The notes below the pieces were generated by a model. It was not told the origin of the DNA. It was given only the letters and a program-made list of their open reading frames with translations, and did no database searches. A DNA stretch of 64,000 nucleotides from Monodelphis domestica (Eukaryota; Chordata; Mammalia; Didelphimorphia; Didelphidae), in assembly GCF_027887165.1 (NCBI RefSeq), contig NC_077230.1, positions 34,981,351 through 35,045,350 of the forward strand. Direction: 5' to 3'. Below, in pieces: positions 1-13,162 of this stretch (positions are counted from its first letter, which is position 1; each line of letters starts with the position of its first letter). The translations under genes were made by a program, and so were the position numbers.

Positions 1-488
1 GGAAAATGTAATGTATAAATAGGGGGTAAAGAAAGACCAAATAGAATAATCGTTCTCACACAAAGATTCACATGGGAAGGGGAGGGGAAGAAAACTCCTA
101 TAAGAAGGAGAGGAAGGGGGGGATTTTACTTAAACCTCAATCTCAGGGAAATCAATTCTGAGAGGGAAAAACATCGAGATCCATTGGGATCTTGAATTCT
201 ATCTTACCCAACAAGGGTAAGGAGAAGGGAAAACCAAGGTGGGGAGGGGGAGAGGGAGAACAAAAAGGGAGGGAAAGAGAGGGGGGAGGGGGAGGGAAGA
301 AAAAGGGAGGGACTAAAAAGGGAAACATCAAGGGAGGGGACAAGGGGCACTGATTCAAAGTAAATCACTGGACTAAAAGGTAGAGCCGAAGAAGAAAAGG
401 TTAGAATTAGGGAAGGCTATCAAAATGCCAGGGAGTCCACAAATGACAATCATAACTTTGAACGTGAATGGGATGAACTCACCCATAA
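1..488 (+). mobile_element. L1 fragment: ORF1-ORF2 spacer and first codons of ORF2
   Basis: The purine-rich stretch (GGGAGGGGGAGAGGG type) followed by AAGTAAATCACTGGACTAAA and the start [20 protein letters not shown] matches the end of the spacer and the ORF2 start of the intact L1 at 50940-51090. It breaks off after about 20 codons of ORF2 and joins directly to 5' UTR sequence of another L1 at about 489. The element probably continues left of the window. Confidence 0.75.
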
Positions 489-692
489 AAAATCCCATCA
501 AAAGCCTTCAGAGGTCAGGGAAGTCCAAACTCCAAGATCCCTTCCTCACAGACTTCTGGACTTTAATCTAATCAAAAGCCTTCAGAGGACAGGGAAGCTC
601 AAACTACAACACCTCTCCCCCACAGAATGCAGGGAGAGACCTTCTGTCAAATTTCAAGAGGGGAGACTGACAGAAACTCCCAAAGTCAAAAA

Positions 693-1802
693 ATGAGAGG
701 AGCAAGAGCACAGGCATATATGGAGAGCAAAGAAGGGGTAAATATGAGCAAACAACAGAAAAAGAAGAATGGAATTACAATAGACAGCTTCTGTACAGGT
801 AATGAACAAAGAGGGAATGAAACAGTGCAGAGAGGGATCAGCAAAGGACAAATCAGAAATCCCAGAGAATTGGATACAGGACTTGGAAGAACTCAAAATG
901 CAATTCAAAACACAATTAAGAGAGGCTGACAACAATTGAGAAAAGAACTTAATAACTAAGATAAGTCATTTGGAAACAGAAAAATAGTGTATTGAAATAC
1001 AAAATCAACCAGCTTGAAAATGAGGCAAAGGAGATGAAAGATGAAACAAAGAGAATGAAAGATGACCCCCAAAGAAAATCAGACCAGAAAGAAAAGGATG
1101 ACCAAAAAGCCAGGGATGATATCCAGTCTTTAAGAACCAGAATACAACAACTAGAATTAAATGACCTAACAAGGCAGCAGGACACTATAAAACAAAACCA
1201 AAAGAATGAAAAAATTGAGGAAAATATGAAACATCTCATTCACAAAACAGAAGATTTAGAAAATCGGTTGAGGAGACCCAATTTAAAAATCATTGGTCTA
1301 CCAGAAGACCATGACAAAAGAAAAAGCCTAGACATAATACTACAGGAAATTATTCAAGAAAACTGCCCCAATATTCTAGAACAAGAGGGAAAATTGGAGA
1401 TTGAAAAGAATCCATAGATCACCTCCTGTACTTAATCCTCAACTGACAGCACCCAGGAATGTTATAGAGAAATTCAAGAACTACCAGCCCAAAGAAAAAA
1501 TATTACAAGCTGCCAAGAAAAAGTCATTCAGATACCATAGAAGCACAATGAGGATAGCACAAGTTCTTACTGCATCTACACTGAAGAACCCAAAGGCATG
1601 GAATATGATATTCCGGAAAGCAAGGGAACTAGGTCTACAACCAAGAATCAACTTCCCAGCAAAACTGACTATATTCTTACAGGGGAAGTATGGTCATTCA
1701 ACAAAATAGAAGAATTCCAAGAATTTGTAAAGAAAAGACCAGATCTGAATAGAAAAATTTGATGTCCAAGCACAGAACTCAAGAGAACCATGAAAAGGTA
1801 AT
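693..1802 (+). pseudogene. L1-B ORF1 remnant
   Basis: It begins MRGARAQAYMESKEGVNMSK, parallel to intact MRGTRAQTNTGRKEGVNLNK. The coiled-coil heptads (NEAKEMKDETKRMKDDPQRK) and the RRM-like part (LKIIGLPEDHDKRKSLDIIL) are recognisable. It is interrupted by an early stop around 927 and frame changes near 1400 and 1700. Full ORF1 is an RNA-binding trimeric chaperone of about 374 residues in this family. Confidence 0.8.
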
Positions 1803-2909
1803 TTAAAAAGATGGAAAAAAGAAAAACAAAACAAAACAAAAAAAAACCTTTTTTTAAGAGACTCAATAAGTTAAAATGATATGTATCCCTATAAGAATAG
1901 AGGTCATTGGTAACTCTTTAAAACTCTTATCACCTGGGCAGCTAGAAGAATTACACTTAGAGGGAATTGTAAAGGATGTACAGGATGTAAAGGATAAACT
2001 GTATAGGATGAAATAATAAGACATAAATAGGGATATAGATATATGTATGCATAAATATATACATGTATATATACATATATATATACAACTAAAGCTAAAA
2101 AAGAGGTTAATACTAAAAGAAATGGGAAAAGAAACAAAAGGGGGTAAATCTATATGTCACAAAGAAGCTCATGGCGGAAGGGGGGAGAACATCAGTACAC
2201 TAGAAGGATAAAGAGATTGGAGACAGGAAATACTCAACTCTTAATAATGCATTGAAATTGACTCAAACAGAGAAGAACAATCCAATCCATTGAGGCAGGG
2301 AATAGATTTGCGCCCTGTAGGGAAGTAGAAGGGTAACAAATGGACTGGTGGGGAGGGAAACATTATAAAGGAGGGAGAGAAAAGGGGGTAGTTTTTAAAA
2401 GACTTCAAAGAAAATAAGGGGGGAATAAGAAGGAAGGGGGGTAGAAAGGGAAGTAAAATAAGGGAGAGAATTAGTGTAAAGATTAAAATTTAGGGGAGAC
2501 TGAGGCATCTGAAATTAGTTTCTCTCTGCAAGGAGTATTATATTTTATGAGGTTTATTAAAGTTAAGGATTAAAGAAAATACAGGATAAGAAAAACATGC
2601 CTAGGCCAGAGAGGCCTAGACAAGCCCTCACCTACATTATGGAAAGAGCCACATCTGCCCCAAAACGGAATTCCAAAAGAGAGAGCAAAAAGCTTTTGCA
2701 ATCAGGTTAAATACCTTCTCCATGTTGGCCCACCTGAGAATTTTCATGAGATTAGAAAGCATTTTGGGGAAGTGGAGCAAGGATTTGTAGGGATTGAAGT
2801 CCAGAGTTCAAGTCCAATTTTACACTAGGGGGACTGATTAAAAACAAACATTGGGTATAGAAGGGAAATAGTGAAAGAAGAAAAGCCAGGACTAGGAATA
2901 GAAATCAAA

Positions 2910-5900
2910 ATGCTGGGAAATACACAGCTGGTAATCATAACTCTGAATGTGAATGGAATGAACTCACCCATAAAAAGCAAGCAAATAGCAGAGTGGATTA
3001 GAATCCAAAACCCTACCATATGCTGTCTGCAAGAAACACACATGAGGAAGGTAGACACACATAGGGTAAAAGTAATAGGATGGAGCCAAATCTATTGGGC
3101 ATCAACAGATAAAAAGAAGGCAGGAGTTGGAATCATGATATCTGACAAAGCCAAAGTAAAAGTAGATCTAGTTAAAAGAGATAGGGAAGGTAATGACATC
3201 CTGATAAAAGACAGTATAGACAATGAAGAAATATCACTACTCAACATGTATGCATCAAATGGCATAGCATCCAAATTTCTAAAGGAGAAACTAATGGAGC
3301 TCAAGGATGAAATAGATAGAAAAATTATACTAGTGGAAGACCTGTACCTTCCTCGATCCAAACTAGATAAATAAAACCAAAAAATAAATAAAGAAGTAAG
3401 AGAAGTGAATGAAATCTTAGAAAAATTAGAGTTAGTAGATATGTGGAGAAAAATAAAAGGGACAAAAAGGAATACACCTTCCTTTCAGCAGCACATGGTA
3501 CATTCACAAAGATTGACCATGTTTTAGGGCATAAAAACATTGTAAACAAGTACAAAAAAGCAGAAATAATAAATGCAACCTTCTCAGATCACAATTTAGT
3601 GAAAATAATAATCAGTAAGGGTACATGGAGAGGTAAATAAAAAATTAATTGAAAATTAAGCAATACGATTCTCCAAAACCGGTTAGTCAAAGAACAAATC
3701 ATTGCAATGATTAATAATTTCATTGAAGAAACTGACAATGATGAGACATCCTTTCAAAAGAGCCAAAGCAGTACTCAGGGGGAAATTTATATCCTTGAGT
3801 TCATATATTAATAAATTAGGGAGAGCAGAGATCAATGAATTGGGCATGCAAATTAAAAAACTAGAAAGTGAACAAATTAAAAATCCTCAGGTGAAGATTA
3901 AATTAGAGATCCTAAAAATCAAAGGAGAAATTAATAAAATTGAAAGTCAAAGAACTATTGATTTAATAAATAAGACTAGAAGCTGGTACTTTGAAAAAAA
4001 CAAATAAAATAGACAAAGTACTGCTCAGACTACTTAAAAAAGGAAAGAAGAAAACCAAATTGACAGTATCCAAGATGAAAAGGGAGACCTCACCTCTAAT
4101 GAAGAGTAAATTAAGGCAATAATTAAAAACTATTATGCCCAATTATATGCAACAAATTTGGCAATCTAGGTGATAAGGATGATTACTTACAAAAATATAA
4201 ATTACCTAGACTAAGAGGAAGAAATAGATTTCTTAAATAATCCCATATCAGAAAAAGAAATTGAACAAGCCATCAAAGAACTCCCTAAGGAAAAATCCCC
4301 AGGTCCAGATGGATTCACAAATGAATTCTATCAAACATTCAAAGAACAACTAACCCCATTATTATACAAACTATTTGACAGAATAAGCCAAGAAGGAGTT
4401 CTACCAAATTCATTTTATGACACAAATATGTTACTGATCCCAAAACCAGGCAGGTCAAAAATAGGGAAAGAAAACTTTAGACCAATCTCCCTAATGAATA
4501 TAGATGCAAAAATCTTATATAGGTTACTAGCAAAAAGACTCCAGCAAGTCATCACAAGGGTTATTCACTATGACCAGGCAGGATTCATACCAGGAATGCA
4601 AGGATGGTTCAATATTAGGAAAATTATCCACATAATTGACCATATTAACAACAAAATGACAAAAATCATATGATTATCTCAATAGATGCAGAAAAATCCT
4701 TAGCCTTTGATAAAATACAACACCATGCCTATTGAAAACACTAGAAAGTATAGGAATAGAAGGGCCTTTCCTAAAAATAATAAACAGTATATATCTAAAA
4801 AAACCATTATCAACATCATCTGTAATGGGGATAAACAAGAAGCCTTCCCAATAAGATCAGGAGTGAAACAAGGATGCCCATTAGCACCTCTATCATTTAG
4901 CATTGTACTAGAAACACTAGCAGTAGCAATTAGAGAAGAAAAAGAAATTGAAGGTATTAAAATTGTCAATGAGGAGATCAAGCTATCATTCTTTGCAGAT
5001 GATATGATGGTCTACTTAACGAATCCTAGAGAGTCAACCAAAAAGCTAGTCGAAATAATCAACAACTTTAGCAAAGTCACAGGATACAAAATAAACCTGT
5101 ATAAGTCATCAGCATTGCTATATATCTCCAACCCATTTCAGCAGCAAGAATTAGAAAAAGAAATTCCATTTAAAATCATCCTAGACAATATAAAACACCT
5201 AGGAATCTATCTGCCAAGACAAAGACAGGAACTATATGAACACTACTACTAAATGTGCCACACAATTAAAACTAGAGCTAAACAATTGGAGAAACATTGA
5301 TTACTCATGGGTAGGAGCTAACATAATAAAAATGACAGTCCTGCCCAAATTAATTTACTTATTTAGTGCCATACTCATTGAACTACCAAAAAAACTTTTT
5401 TACTGAATTAGAAAAAATCATAACAAAGTTCATTTGGAAGAACAAAAGATCAAGGATATCCCGGGAAATCATGAAAATAAATTGCAAGACAGGAGGTCTT
5501 GCAGTCCCAGATCTCAAACTATAATATAAGCAGTGTTCATCAAAACAATTTGGTAATGGCTAAGAGACAGAAAGGAATCTCAGTGGAATAGACTAAGGAT
5601 AAATTACCTCAGCAAGACAGTCTATGATAAGCCCAAAGATCCAAGTTTTGGGGACCAAAACCCACAATTTAATAAAAACTGCTGGGAAAATTGGAAGACA
5701 ATGTGGGAGAGATTAGGTTTCGATGAACACCTCACACCAAGAAAAACTCAGAATAGGTGAATGACATGAACATAAAGAAGGAAACTATAAGCAGATTAGG
5801 CGAACACAGAATAGTATACTTGTCAGATCTTTGGGAAAGGAAAGGCTTTAAAACCAAATAAGGGCTAGAAAAAAGCAGAAAATGTAAAATCAATAATTTT

Positions 5901-6686
5901 GATTACATGAAATTAACAAGTTTTTGTACAAACAAAACTAATGTATCCAAAATTTGAAGGGAACCACGAAATTGGGAAACAATCATTACAAAAACCTCTG
6001 ACAAAGATCTACTCATACTTATAAAGAACTAAACCAATTGTACAAAAAAAAATCAAGCCATTCTCCAATTGATAAATAGGCAAGGCACATGAACAGGCAG
6101 TTCTCAGCCAAAGAAATCAAAACTATTAATAAAAGCACATGAAAAAGTGTTCTAAATCTCTAATAATCAGAGAAATGCAAATCAAGACAACTCTGAGGTG
6201 TCACCTCACACCTAATAGATTGACTAACATGACACAAAGGAAAGTAATGAATACTGGAAGGGATGTAGCAAAGTTGGGACATCAATTCATTGTTGGTGGA
6301 GTTGTGAATTGATCCAACCATTCTGAAGGGCAATTTGGAACTATGTTCAAAAAGGGCTAAAAGACTGTCTGCCCTTTGATCCAGCCATAGCACTTCTGGG
6401 TTTGTACCTCAAAGAGATAATAGGGAAAAAGACTTGTACAAGAATATTCATAGCTGCACTCTTTGTGGTGGCCAAAAATTGGAAAATGAGGGGATGCCCT
6501 TCAATTGGGGAATGGCTGAACAAATTGTGGTATATGTCGGCGATGGAATACTATTGTGCTAAAAGGAATAATAAAGTAGAGGCATTCCATGGGTATTGGA
6601 ACAACCTCCAGGAAGTGATGCAGAGTGAGAGGAGCAGAACCAGTAAAACATTGTACACAGAGACTGATACACTGTGGTACAACTGA
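2910..6686 (+). pseudogene. L1-B ORF2 remnant (endonuclease - reverse transcriptase)
   Basis: It starts [20 protein letters not shown]. The endonuclease QETHM, the reverse transcriptase block [33 protein letters not shown] and catalytic F-A-D-D are visible, as is the C-terminal [16 protein letters not shown]. At least six frame breaks or stops split it, e.g. near 3372, 3640, 4005, 4672 and 5250. Confidence 0.82.
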
Positions 6687-7023
6687 ATGTAATAGACTTC
6701 TCCATTAAGTGGCAATGCAGTGATCCTGAACAACTTGGAGGAATCTAAGAGAAAAACCACTATTCACATTCAGAGGAAACACTGTGGGAGTAAAAACACC
6801 GAATTAAAAAAAAAAAAACTGGTTGAATACCTGGGTCGAAGGGATATTTTTGTGTATGTAGACTCTAAATGAACATCCTAGTGCAAACAACAGGGAAATA
6901 GGTTCTGATCAAGGACACAAGTAATACCCAATGAAACTGCACATTGGCTGTAGGAAAGGTGGGTGGAGTGGAGGGAGGGAAATGAAGTGAGTATTGGAAC
7001 CAAAGAAAAATTTTTTTAAAAAA

Positions 7024-7543
7024 GAGTAGATATAAAGAGAAGAGTGATCAATATAAAAGCAACTTAGGGTTTACCTGGTTGAAGAATTGACAAAGGAAAC
7101 TGAGATGTAGCAATTAGAAAGATTGAAGGAAAACCTGAAAATGAATGCAGTTTCACAAAAATCTTAACAGAGAAGAGAGCATCCTGGAACAGGTGATGAT
7201 TTTCTCTGTCATGGATTTTGAAGAATGAAGATTTGGCAAATAATTACTAACTTTACAGAAAGTTGATTCACTAGAATGATGAGAAAAGTCAGATTGCAGA
7301 AGGTTTAGAGGGTAGAACACTTTCTCAGAGTTTTGTCAAAAACAGAGTTTAAAGATTCAGGGCAATTAGTGGAGATGGTCAGATCAAGAGAAGTTTCATT
7401 TTATTATTTTTTTGTTGTTGGTATTGATGAGGAAGGAAGATACGTTGTAATGTAGGAAGCTGGGTCAGAACAAGTAAATAAAAGACTGGAAAATATAGAG
7501 TGGGAATGATTTTGGGGACTATCAATCTGCAACATAATATGAT
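7024..7543. other. No gene; possible ancient repeat
   Basis: Purine-leaning sequence with no credible exon. The wording (TGGAGATGGTCAGATCAAGAG, GATGAGGAAGGAAGATACG) resembles antisense L2-type relics but is too diverged to place firmly. Confidence 0.35.
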
Positions 7544-7750
7544 GGGGGGGGGCAGCTGAGTATCTCAGTGTATTGAGAGAAAGCCAGGTCTACAGATGGG
7601 AGGTCATAGGTTCAAATCTGCCCTCAGACACTTCCCAGCTGCGTGACAAGTCACTTAACCACCATTGCCTAGCACTTACCCCTCTTCTGCCTTGGAACCA
7701 ATAACCAGTATTGATTCCAAGATGGAAGGTAAGGGTTAAAAAAAAAAAAG
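7544..7750 (+). mobile_element. Marsupial tRNA-headed SINE
   Basis: GGCAGCTGAGTATCTCAGTG start, a B-box-like GGTTCAAATCTGCC, the core GTGACAAGTCACTTAACCAC, the CTCTTCTGCCTTGGAACCAA segment and a poly(A) end. Full length, about 205 bases. Same family as the copies at 15041, 16979, 24637, and antisense at 24216, 42222 and 56822. Confidence 0.9.
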
Positions 7751-8267
7751 AATATAATAGGGATGGGATTGAGGATACATAAAGAGGTGTGACTTGGCAA
7801 GGAGAAAGAAATACTTCCTCCACATGGAAGATCAAAAATACTTCCTCCACATGGAAGACCAAAGTCATTAGTGCTTGAAAATTATGTTAATGTTTTAAAT
7901 ACCATAGCTGAATAGAAAATTTTATTTTTAAATACAAAACTGGAAAAGCATAAAAAGGTAAACAGCAATGAGAAATCAGAAGGAATTCAATAAATTATTT
8001 ACATTCTTACATGGTGTTAGATGAAATGTATATATTTTAACTTTTTTAAGGCAGTTAAAAGTCATACATTTGAGTTGTCTATGAAGGGATGACAATCAAA
8101 ATAGTGACCAAAAATTAAGGGTTTAAAATGGGATATTCTCAGAGAAGAAAAAGGGAAAGAAAGGGAGAGAAAGAATGGAGTAAATTATCTCATATAAAAG
8201 AGGTGAAATAGAGCTTTTAAAATTAAAAGGAAGATGCATGATTTCTGTGATAAGTTAATTTCCTTGC
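7751..8267. other. No gene seen; A-rich intergenic or intronic sequence
   Basis: Contains a short direct repeat (AAATACTTCCTCCACATGGA twice near 7807-7857) and otherwise nothing recognisable. Confidence 0.4.
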
Positions 8268-9110
8268 TACTGGTATTTTGTTTCAATATTTCATTAATAT
8301 TCATTAGGGAAATTGGCATACAATTTTTATTATCTATTTTTCCTTTTCCCTTTTTTTAGGTATCAGTACAATATCATAAAAGAATTTGGTAGAACACTTT
8401 CTTTGCCTGTTGTTCCAAATAGTTTGTATAGGATTGAAATTAGTTGTTCTTTAAATATTTGGTAGAATACTCTGAAAAATAGAGAATTATACCATGAATG
8501 TAGGGCTGGAACAATATCAGGAAAAGCATCAGCATGAATGATCATATCAATAACAAAGCAATAAAAATAATATTATTTTTATATTTTCAGAAAAAGCTTT
8601 TTGACCAAGTAGGCCCATTTCTATTTTAAAAAATCCAGAAAGGAAAGGAATAAATGGACATTTCTTTTTTTTAAATAATTTTTCATTTGATCATTTCCAA
8701 GCATTATTCATTAGAGACAAATATCATTTTCTTTCCACCCCCCCATAGCCAATGCGTGATTCCACTGGGTTTCACATGTGTTCTTGTTTCAAACCCATTT
8801 CCATGTTGTTGGTATTTGCAGTAGTGTTCATTTAGTGTCTCCCCTCCAACCCTGTAGTCAAGCAGTTGCATTTCATCGGTGTTTTTGCTCCCAGAGTTTA
8901 TCCTCTGCTTGTGGATAGTGTTTTTTAGATCCCTGCAAGTTGTTCTGGGACATTGCATTGACCCTAATGGAGAAGTCCATTACCTTCGATTGTACCACAG
9001 TTTATACAGTCTCTGTGTAAAATGTTTTCCTGGTTCTGCTCCTTTCGCTCTGCATCACTTCCTGGAGGTTGTTCCAGTCTCCATGGAATTCCTCCACTTT
9101 ATTATTCCTT

Positions 9111-11610
9111 TTAGTACAATAATATTCCATCACCAGCATTATACCACAATTTGTTCAGCCATTCCCCAATTGAAGGACATGCCCTCATTTTCCAATTTTT
9201 GGCAACCACAAAGAGTGCAGCTATGAATATTCTTGTACAAATCTTTTTCCCTATTATTTCTTTGGGGTACAAACACAGAAGTGCTATGGCTGGATCAAAG
9301 GGCAGACAGTCTTTTATCACCCTTTGGGCATAGTTCCAAATTGCCCTCCAGAATGGTTGGATCAATTCACAACTCCACCAGCAATGCATTAGTGTCCCTA
9401 CTTTGCCACATCCCCTCCGGCATTCATTACTTTCCATAGCTGTCATGTTAGCCAATCTTCTAGCTGTGAGGTGATACCTCAGAGTTGGTTTGATTTGCAT
9501 CTCTCTGATTATAAGAGATGTAGAGCACTTTTCATGTGCTTATTAATAGTTTTGATTTCTTTGGCTGAAAACTGCCTGTTCATGTCCCATGCCCATTTAT
9601 CAATTGGAGAATGGCTTGATTTTTTGTACAATTGATTTAGTTCTATATAAATTTGAGTAATTAAACCTTTGTCAGAGGTTTTTATGAAGATTGCTTCCCA
9701 ATTTGTTGTATTCCTTCTGATTTTATTTATATTGGTTTTGTTTGTACAAAAGCTTTTTTAATTTGATGTAGTCGAAATTATTTATTTTACATTTTGTGAC
9801 TCTTTCTATGTCTTGCTTGGTTTTAAAGTCTTTTCCTTCCCAAAGGTCTGACAAGTATACTATTCTGTGTTTGCCTAATTTACTTATAGTTTCTTTCTTT
9901 ATGTTCACATCATTCACCCATTTTGAATTTATCTTGGTGTAGGTTGTGAGGTGTTGATCCAAACCTAATCTCTCCCACACTGTCTTCCAATTTTCCCAGC
10001 AGTTTTTATCGAATAGTGGATTTTTGACCCAAAAGCTGGGATCTTTGGGTTTATCATATATTGTCTTGCTGAGGTCACTTGCCCCAAGTCTATTTCTTTC
10101 TGTTTTTTAGCCAGCAAATTGTTTTGATGACTGCTGCTTTGTAATATAGTTTGAGATCTGGGACTGCAAAGCCCCCTTCCTTTGTATTTCTTTTTTCATT
10201 ATTTCCTGGATATCCTTGTTCCTTTGGTATTCCAAATGAACTTTGTTATGGTTTTTTCTAAATCAGTAAAGAAATTTTTTGGGAGTTCCATGGGTATGGC
10301 ACTAAATAGATAGATAAGTTTGGGTAGGATGGTCATTTTTACTATATTGGCTCATCCTACCCATAAGCAGTTAATGTTTTTCCAATTGCTCAAGTCTAGT
10401 TTTAGTTGTGTGGAGAGTGTTTTGTAGTTGTGTTCATATAGTTCCCGTGTTTGTCTCAGGAGATAGATTCCTAAGTATTTTATTTTGTCTAAGGTGATTT
10501 TGAATGGGATTTCTCTTTCTAGTTTTTGCTGCTGAGCTGTGTTGGAGATGTATAGAAATGCTGATAACTTATGCAGGTTTCTTTTGTATCCTGCAACTTT
10601 GCTAAAGTTGTTGATTATTTCGATTAGCTTTTTGGTTGAATCTCTAGGATTCTTTAAGTAGACCATCATGTCATCTGCAAAGAGAGATAACTTGGTCTCC
10701 TCCTTGCCTATTTTGATGCCTTCAATTTCTTTTTCTTCAAATAGAAGAGGTGATAATGGGCATCCTTGTTTCACTCCTGATCTTATTGGAAATGCATCTA
10801 GTTTATCCCCATTGCAGATGATATTAGCTGATGGTTTTAGATATATACTGTTTATTATTTTTAGGAATGACCCTTCTATTCCTATGCTTTCTAATATTTT
10901 TTAATAGAATGGATGTTTTATTTTATCAAAGGGTTTTTTTGTGTCTGTTGTAATAATCATGTGATTTTTGTTGGTTTGCTTGTTGATATGGTCGATTATG
11001 TGGATGGTTTTCCTAATATTGAATCAGCCCTGCATCCCTGGTATAAATCCTACTTGATCATGGTGGATAACCCTTCTGATCACTTGCTGGAGTCTTTTTG
11101 CTAGTATCCTATTTAAGATTTTTGCATCTATATTCATTAGGGAGATTGGTCTATAATTTTCTTTCTCTGTTTTTGATCTGCCTGGTTTTGGAATCAGTAC
11201 CATATTTGTGTCATAAAAGGAGTTTGGTAGAACTCCCTGTTTGCTTATTATGTTGAATAGTTGTATAGTATTGGGATTAACTGTTCTCTGAATGTTTGAT
11301 AGAATTCACTGGTGAATTCATCTGGCCCTGGGAATTTTTTCTTAGGAAGTTCTTTGATGGCCTGTTGGATTTCATTTTCAAATATGGGATTATTTAAGAA
11401 TTCTATTTCTTCTTCTGTTAGTCTAGGCAGTTTGTATTTTTGTATGTATTCATCCATGTCACCTAGATTGGTGTATTTATTGCCATATAATTGGGCAAAG
11501 TAATTTTTAATGATTGCTTTAATTTCCTCCTCTTTGGAGGTGATGTCCCCTTTTTCATCTTTGATGCTATTAATTTGCTTTTCTTCTTTCCTTTTTATTT
11601 TAGAGCCTTC
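9111..11610 (-). pseudogene. L1-D ORF2 C-terminal part
   Basis: Minus-strand reading gives [20 protein letters not shown], then the RT region ([17 protein letters not shown] with a deletion of the block before EEKEIEG, and [20 protein letters not shown]), VWERLGLDQHLTTYTKINSK and the cysteine-rich end [20 protein letters not shown]. Several stops separate these pieces. Confidence 0.78.
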
Positions 11611-11625
11611 CCCCCCCCCCCCCCC

Positions 11626-12310
11626 GCACCATCTCTCTCTGTTTCTCTGCTGTCTGGGTGCCCCCACAACTGGGTCAGGTTGTTTTCAGGATGCAGCCTT
11701 CAGTACAGCCGGCCCTGAGGTCCTTTTGCTGGCCCTGAGGGTTACTGTTGTCTCAGAAGAGCCTGCACTCTGAGAGGGGCTGGGCCGTGGCTTCCCGGAG
11801 CTCTGAGGGCTCCTGATAGGATGAACCTCAGCTGGTTGGACTGAGTATGCCCTGAAGCAGGCACCTTCCATGAGACTCAGATGGAAGGATCCAGCCAGTG
11901 GGCTTACAGGATTCCCCCGTCTCTCTCTGTTTCCCTGCTGTCTGTGTTGGGTGCTCCAGCGACTGAGTCAGGTTGTTTCAGGATGCAGCCTTCAGAATAG
12001 CCGACCCTGAGGTCCTTTTGCAAGCTCTTAGGTTCCCGCTACTGCTTTGGACTCAGCTCTCTGGTTTGGGGGGGGATGGGTCCTGGGACCTTCCTTCTGC
12101 CTACCCCTTAGGTCCATATGATCTTGGGTTCTGGCTTTTGGGGGGCCATACCTTTTGATCCAGGTCCAGGAGGAGGGTTCCTGGGGTTTATGCTGTTGTT
12201 CGTTTTGAATTTGGGTGCCCTAGAAGCATATAGTTTGAGATTGGTAAGGAAGGGTTTCCAGAGATCTGAACTTTAGCTTTCTCTAAGCCGCCATCTTGAT
12301 CGGAAGTCCC
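11626..12310 (-). repeat. L1-D 5' UTR with ~290-base monomers
   Basis: Two copies of a unit start at about 11630 and 11920 on the + strand (TCTCTCTGTTTCTCTGCTGT and TCTCTCTGTTTCCCTGCTGT), both followed by CAGGATGCAGCCTTCAG and CTGAGGTCCTTTTGC. Spacing is about 290 bases, the same as the monomers of the intact L1 at 48130. Confidence 0.7.
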
Positions 12311-12949
12311 GGAACTTTCTTTTAAAATAATAAGTGGCATTTACTCAAATGAATAGCAAATATTATGTGTACTGAGGATGTTAAGAAGCCTTTGCAATAA
12401 GATCATGGATGAATCAAGGATACCCATTCATAATACTGTTATTTCTTCTAGAAATGTTAGATACAAATAGAATAAAAGGAAAAGAAATTGAAGGAATTAG
12501 ATTTTGCAATGAGGAAGAAAGCTATCACTGGTTGCAGATATAATGATATGTATAGAGAGCCTCAGAGAATCAACTAAACAAGTAGAAATTAACAACTTTA
12601 GCCAAGTTGTAGGATATGAATCTTAAATAAACACAAATAAAGCATTGAGAGTGAAATCTCATTTAAAATAAATGAAGGCTAATATAAAACACTTGGAAGT
12701 CTACCTGCCAAGGCAAATCCAGGTTGGATAGATGGATGGATCCTGGATGGATGGATGAATATATAGATAGATAAACAAAATTACAAAACACTTGGCACAA
12801 ATAAAGGAAGAAATAAACAACTGGACAAATATTAATTGCTCATGAGTAGGTTGAGACAATATCCTAAAAATGACAATTTTATCCCAATTAAATACTTATT
12901 CATTTTTATAACCATCAAACTGCTAACAAAAATATTTTATATAGCCAGA

Positions 12950-13025
12950 AATAGTAAATATATATATATATATTTATATATATATATATTTATACACACA
13001 CACACACACACACACACACGCATAT
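12950..13025 (+). repeat. TA and CA microsatellite
   Basis: TATATATATA run followed by (CA)n at about 12997-13018, lying inside the old L1. Confidence 0.85.
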
Positions 13026-13162
13026 AATTAACATCCATCTAGAAGAACTAAAAGCCAAAAATACCAAGGAAATTTTTTTAAAAAATGGAAGATGACCTGA
13101 TCTCAGTTGTATAATAAAATACTGATCATCTATATTCTACTGCTGAAGAAAGAGTAGGGGAG

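Larger units (their letters stand above)
489..7023 (+). mobile_element. Old near-full-length L1 (L1-B)
   Basis: It follows the intact L1 at 48960-55170 collinearly: 5' UTR motif CCATCAAAAGCCTTCAGAGG, ORF1 from 693, a purine-rich spacer with a TA-rich stretch near 2040, ORF2 from 2910, then a 3' UTR with a G/A-rich tract (GTGGAGGGAGGG) and an A-rich end near 7000. It lacks the ~290-base 5' UTR monomers. Several stops and frame changes interrupt both ORFs, so it cannot encode working proteins. Confidence 0.85.
8669..12310 (-). mobile_element. Internally deleted L1 (L1-D), antisense
   Basis: On the minus strand it starts with L1 5' UTR (ACTTCCGATCAAGATGGCGG at 12310), runs to 11626, then jumps across a run of 16 G's to ORF2 at about residue 377 ([20 protein letters not shown]) and continues to a 3' end at a T-run near 8669. 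ORF1 and the endonuclease are missing. ORF2 is also broken by stops. Imperfect flanking repeats GGACATTTCTTTT (8656) and GGAACTTTCTTTT (12311) look like the target-site duplication. Confidence 0.8.

Noticed and set aside
152-358. Proline-rich open frame on the minus strand
   Set aside because: It is the complement of the purine-rich L1 spacer. Low complexity, no splice or start context.
7544-7640. tRNA gene-like box A/B motifs
   Set aside because: They belong to the SINE head; no tRNA cloverleaf with a proper acceptor stem.
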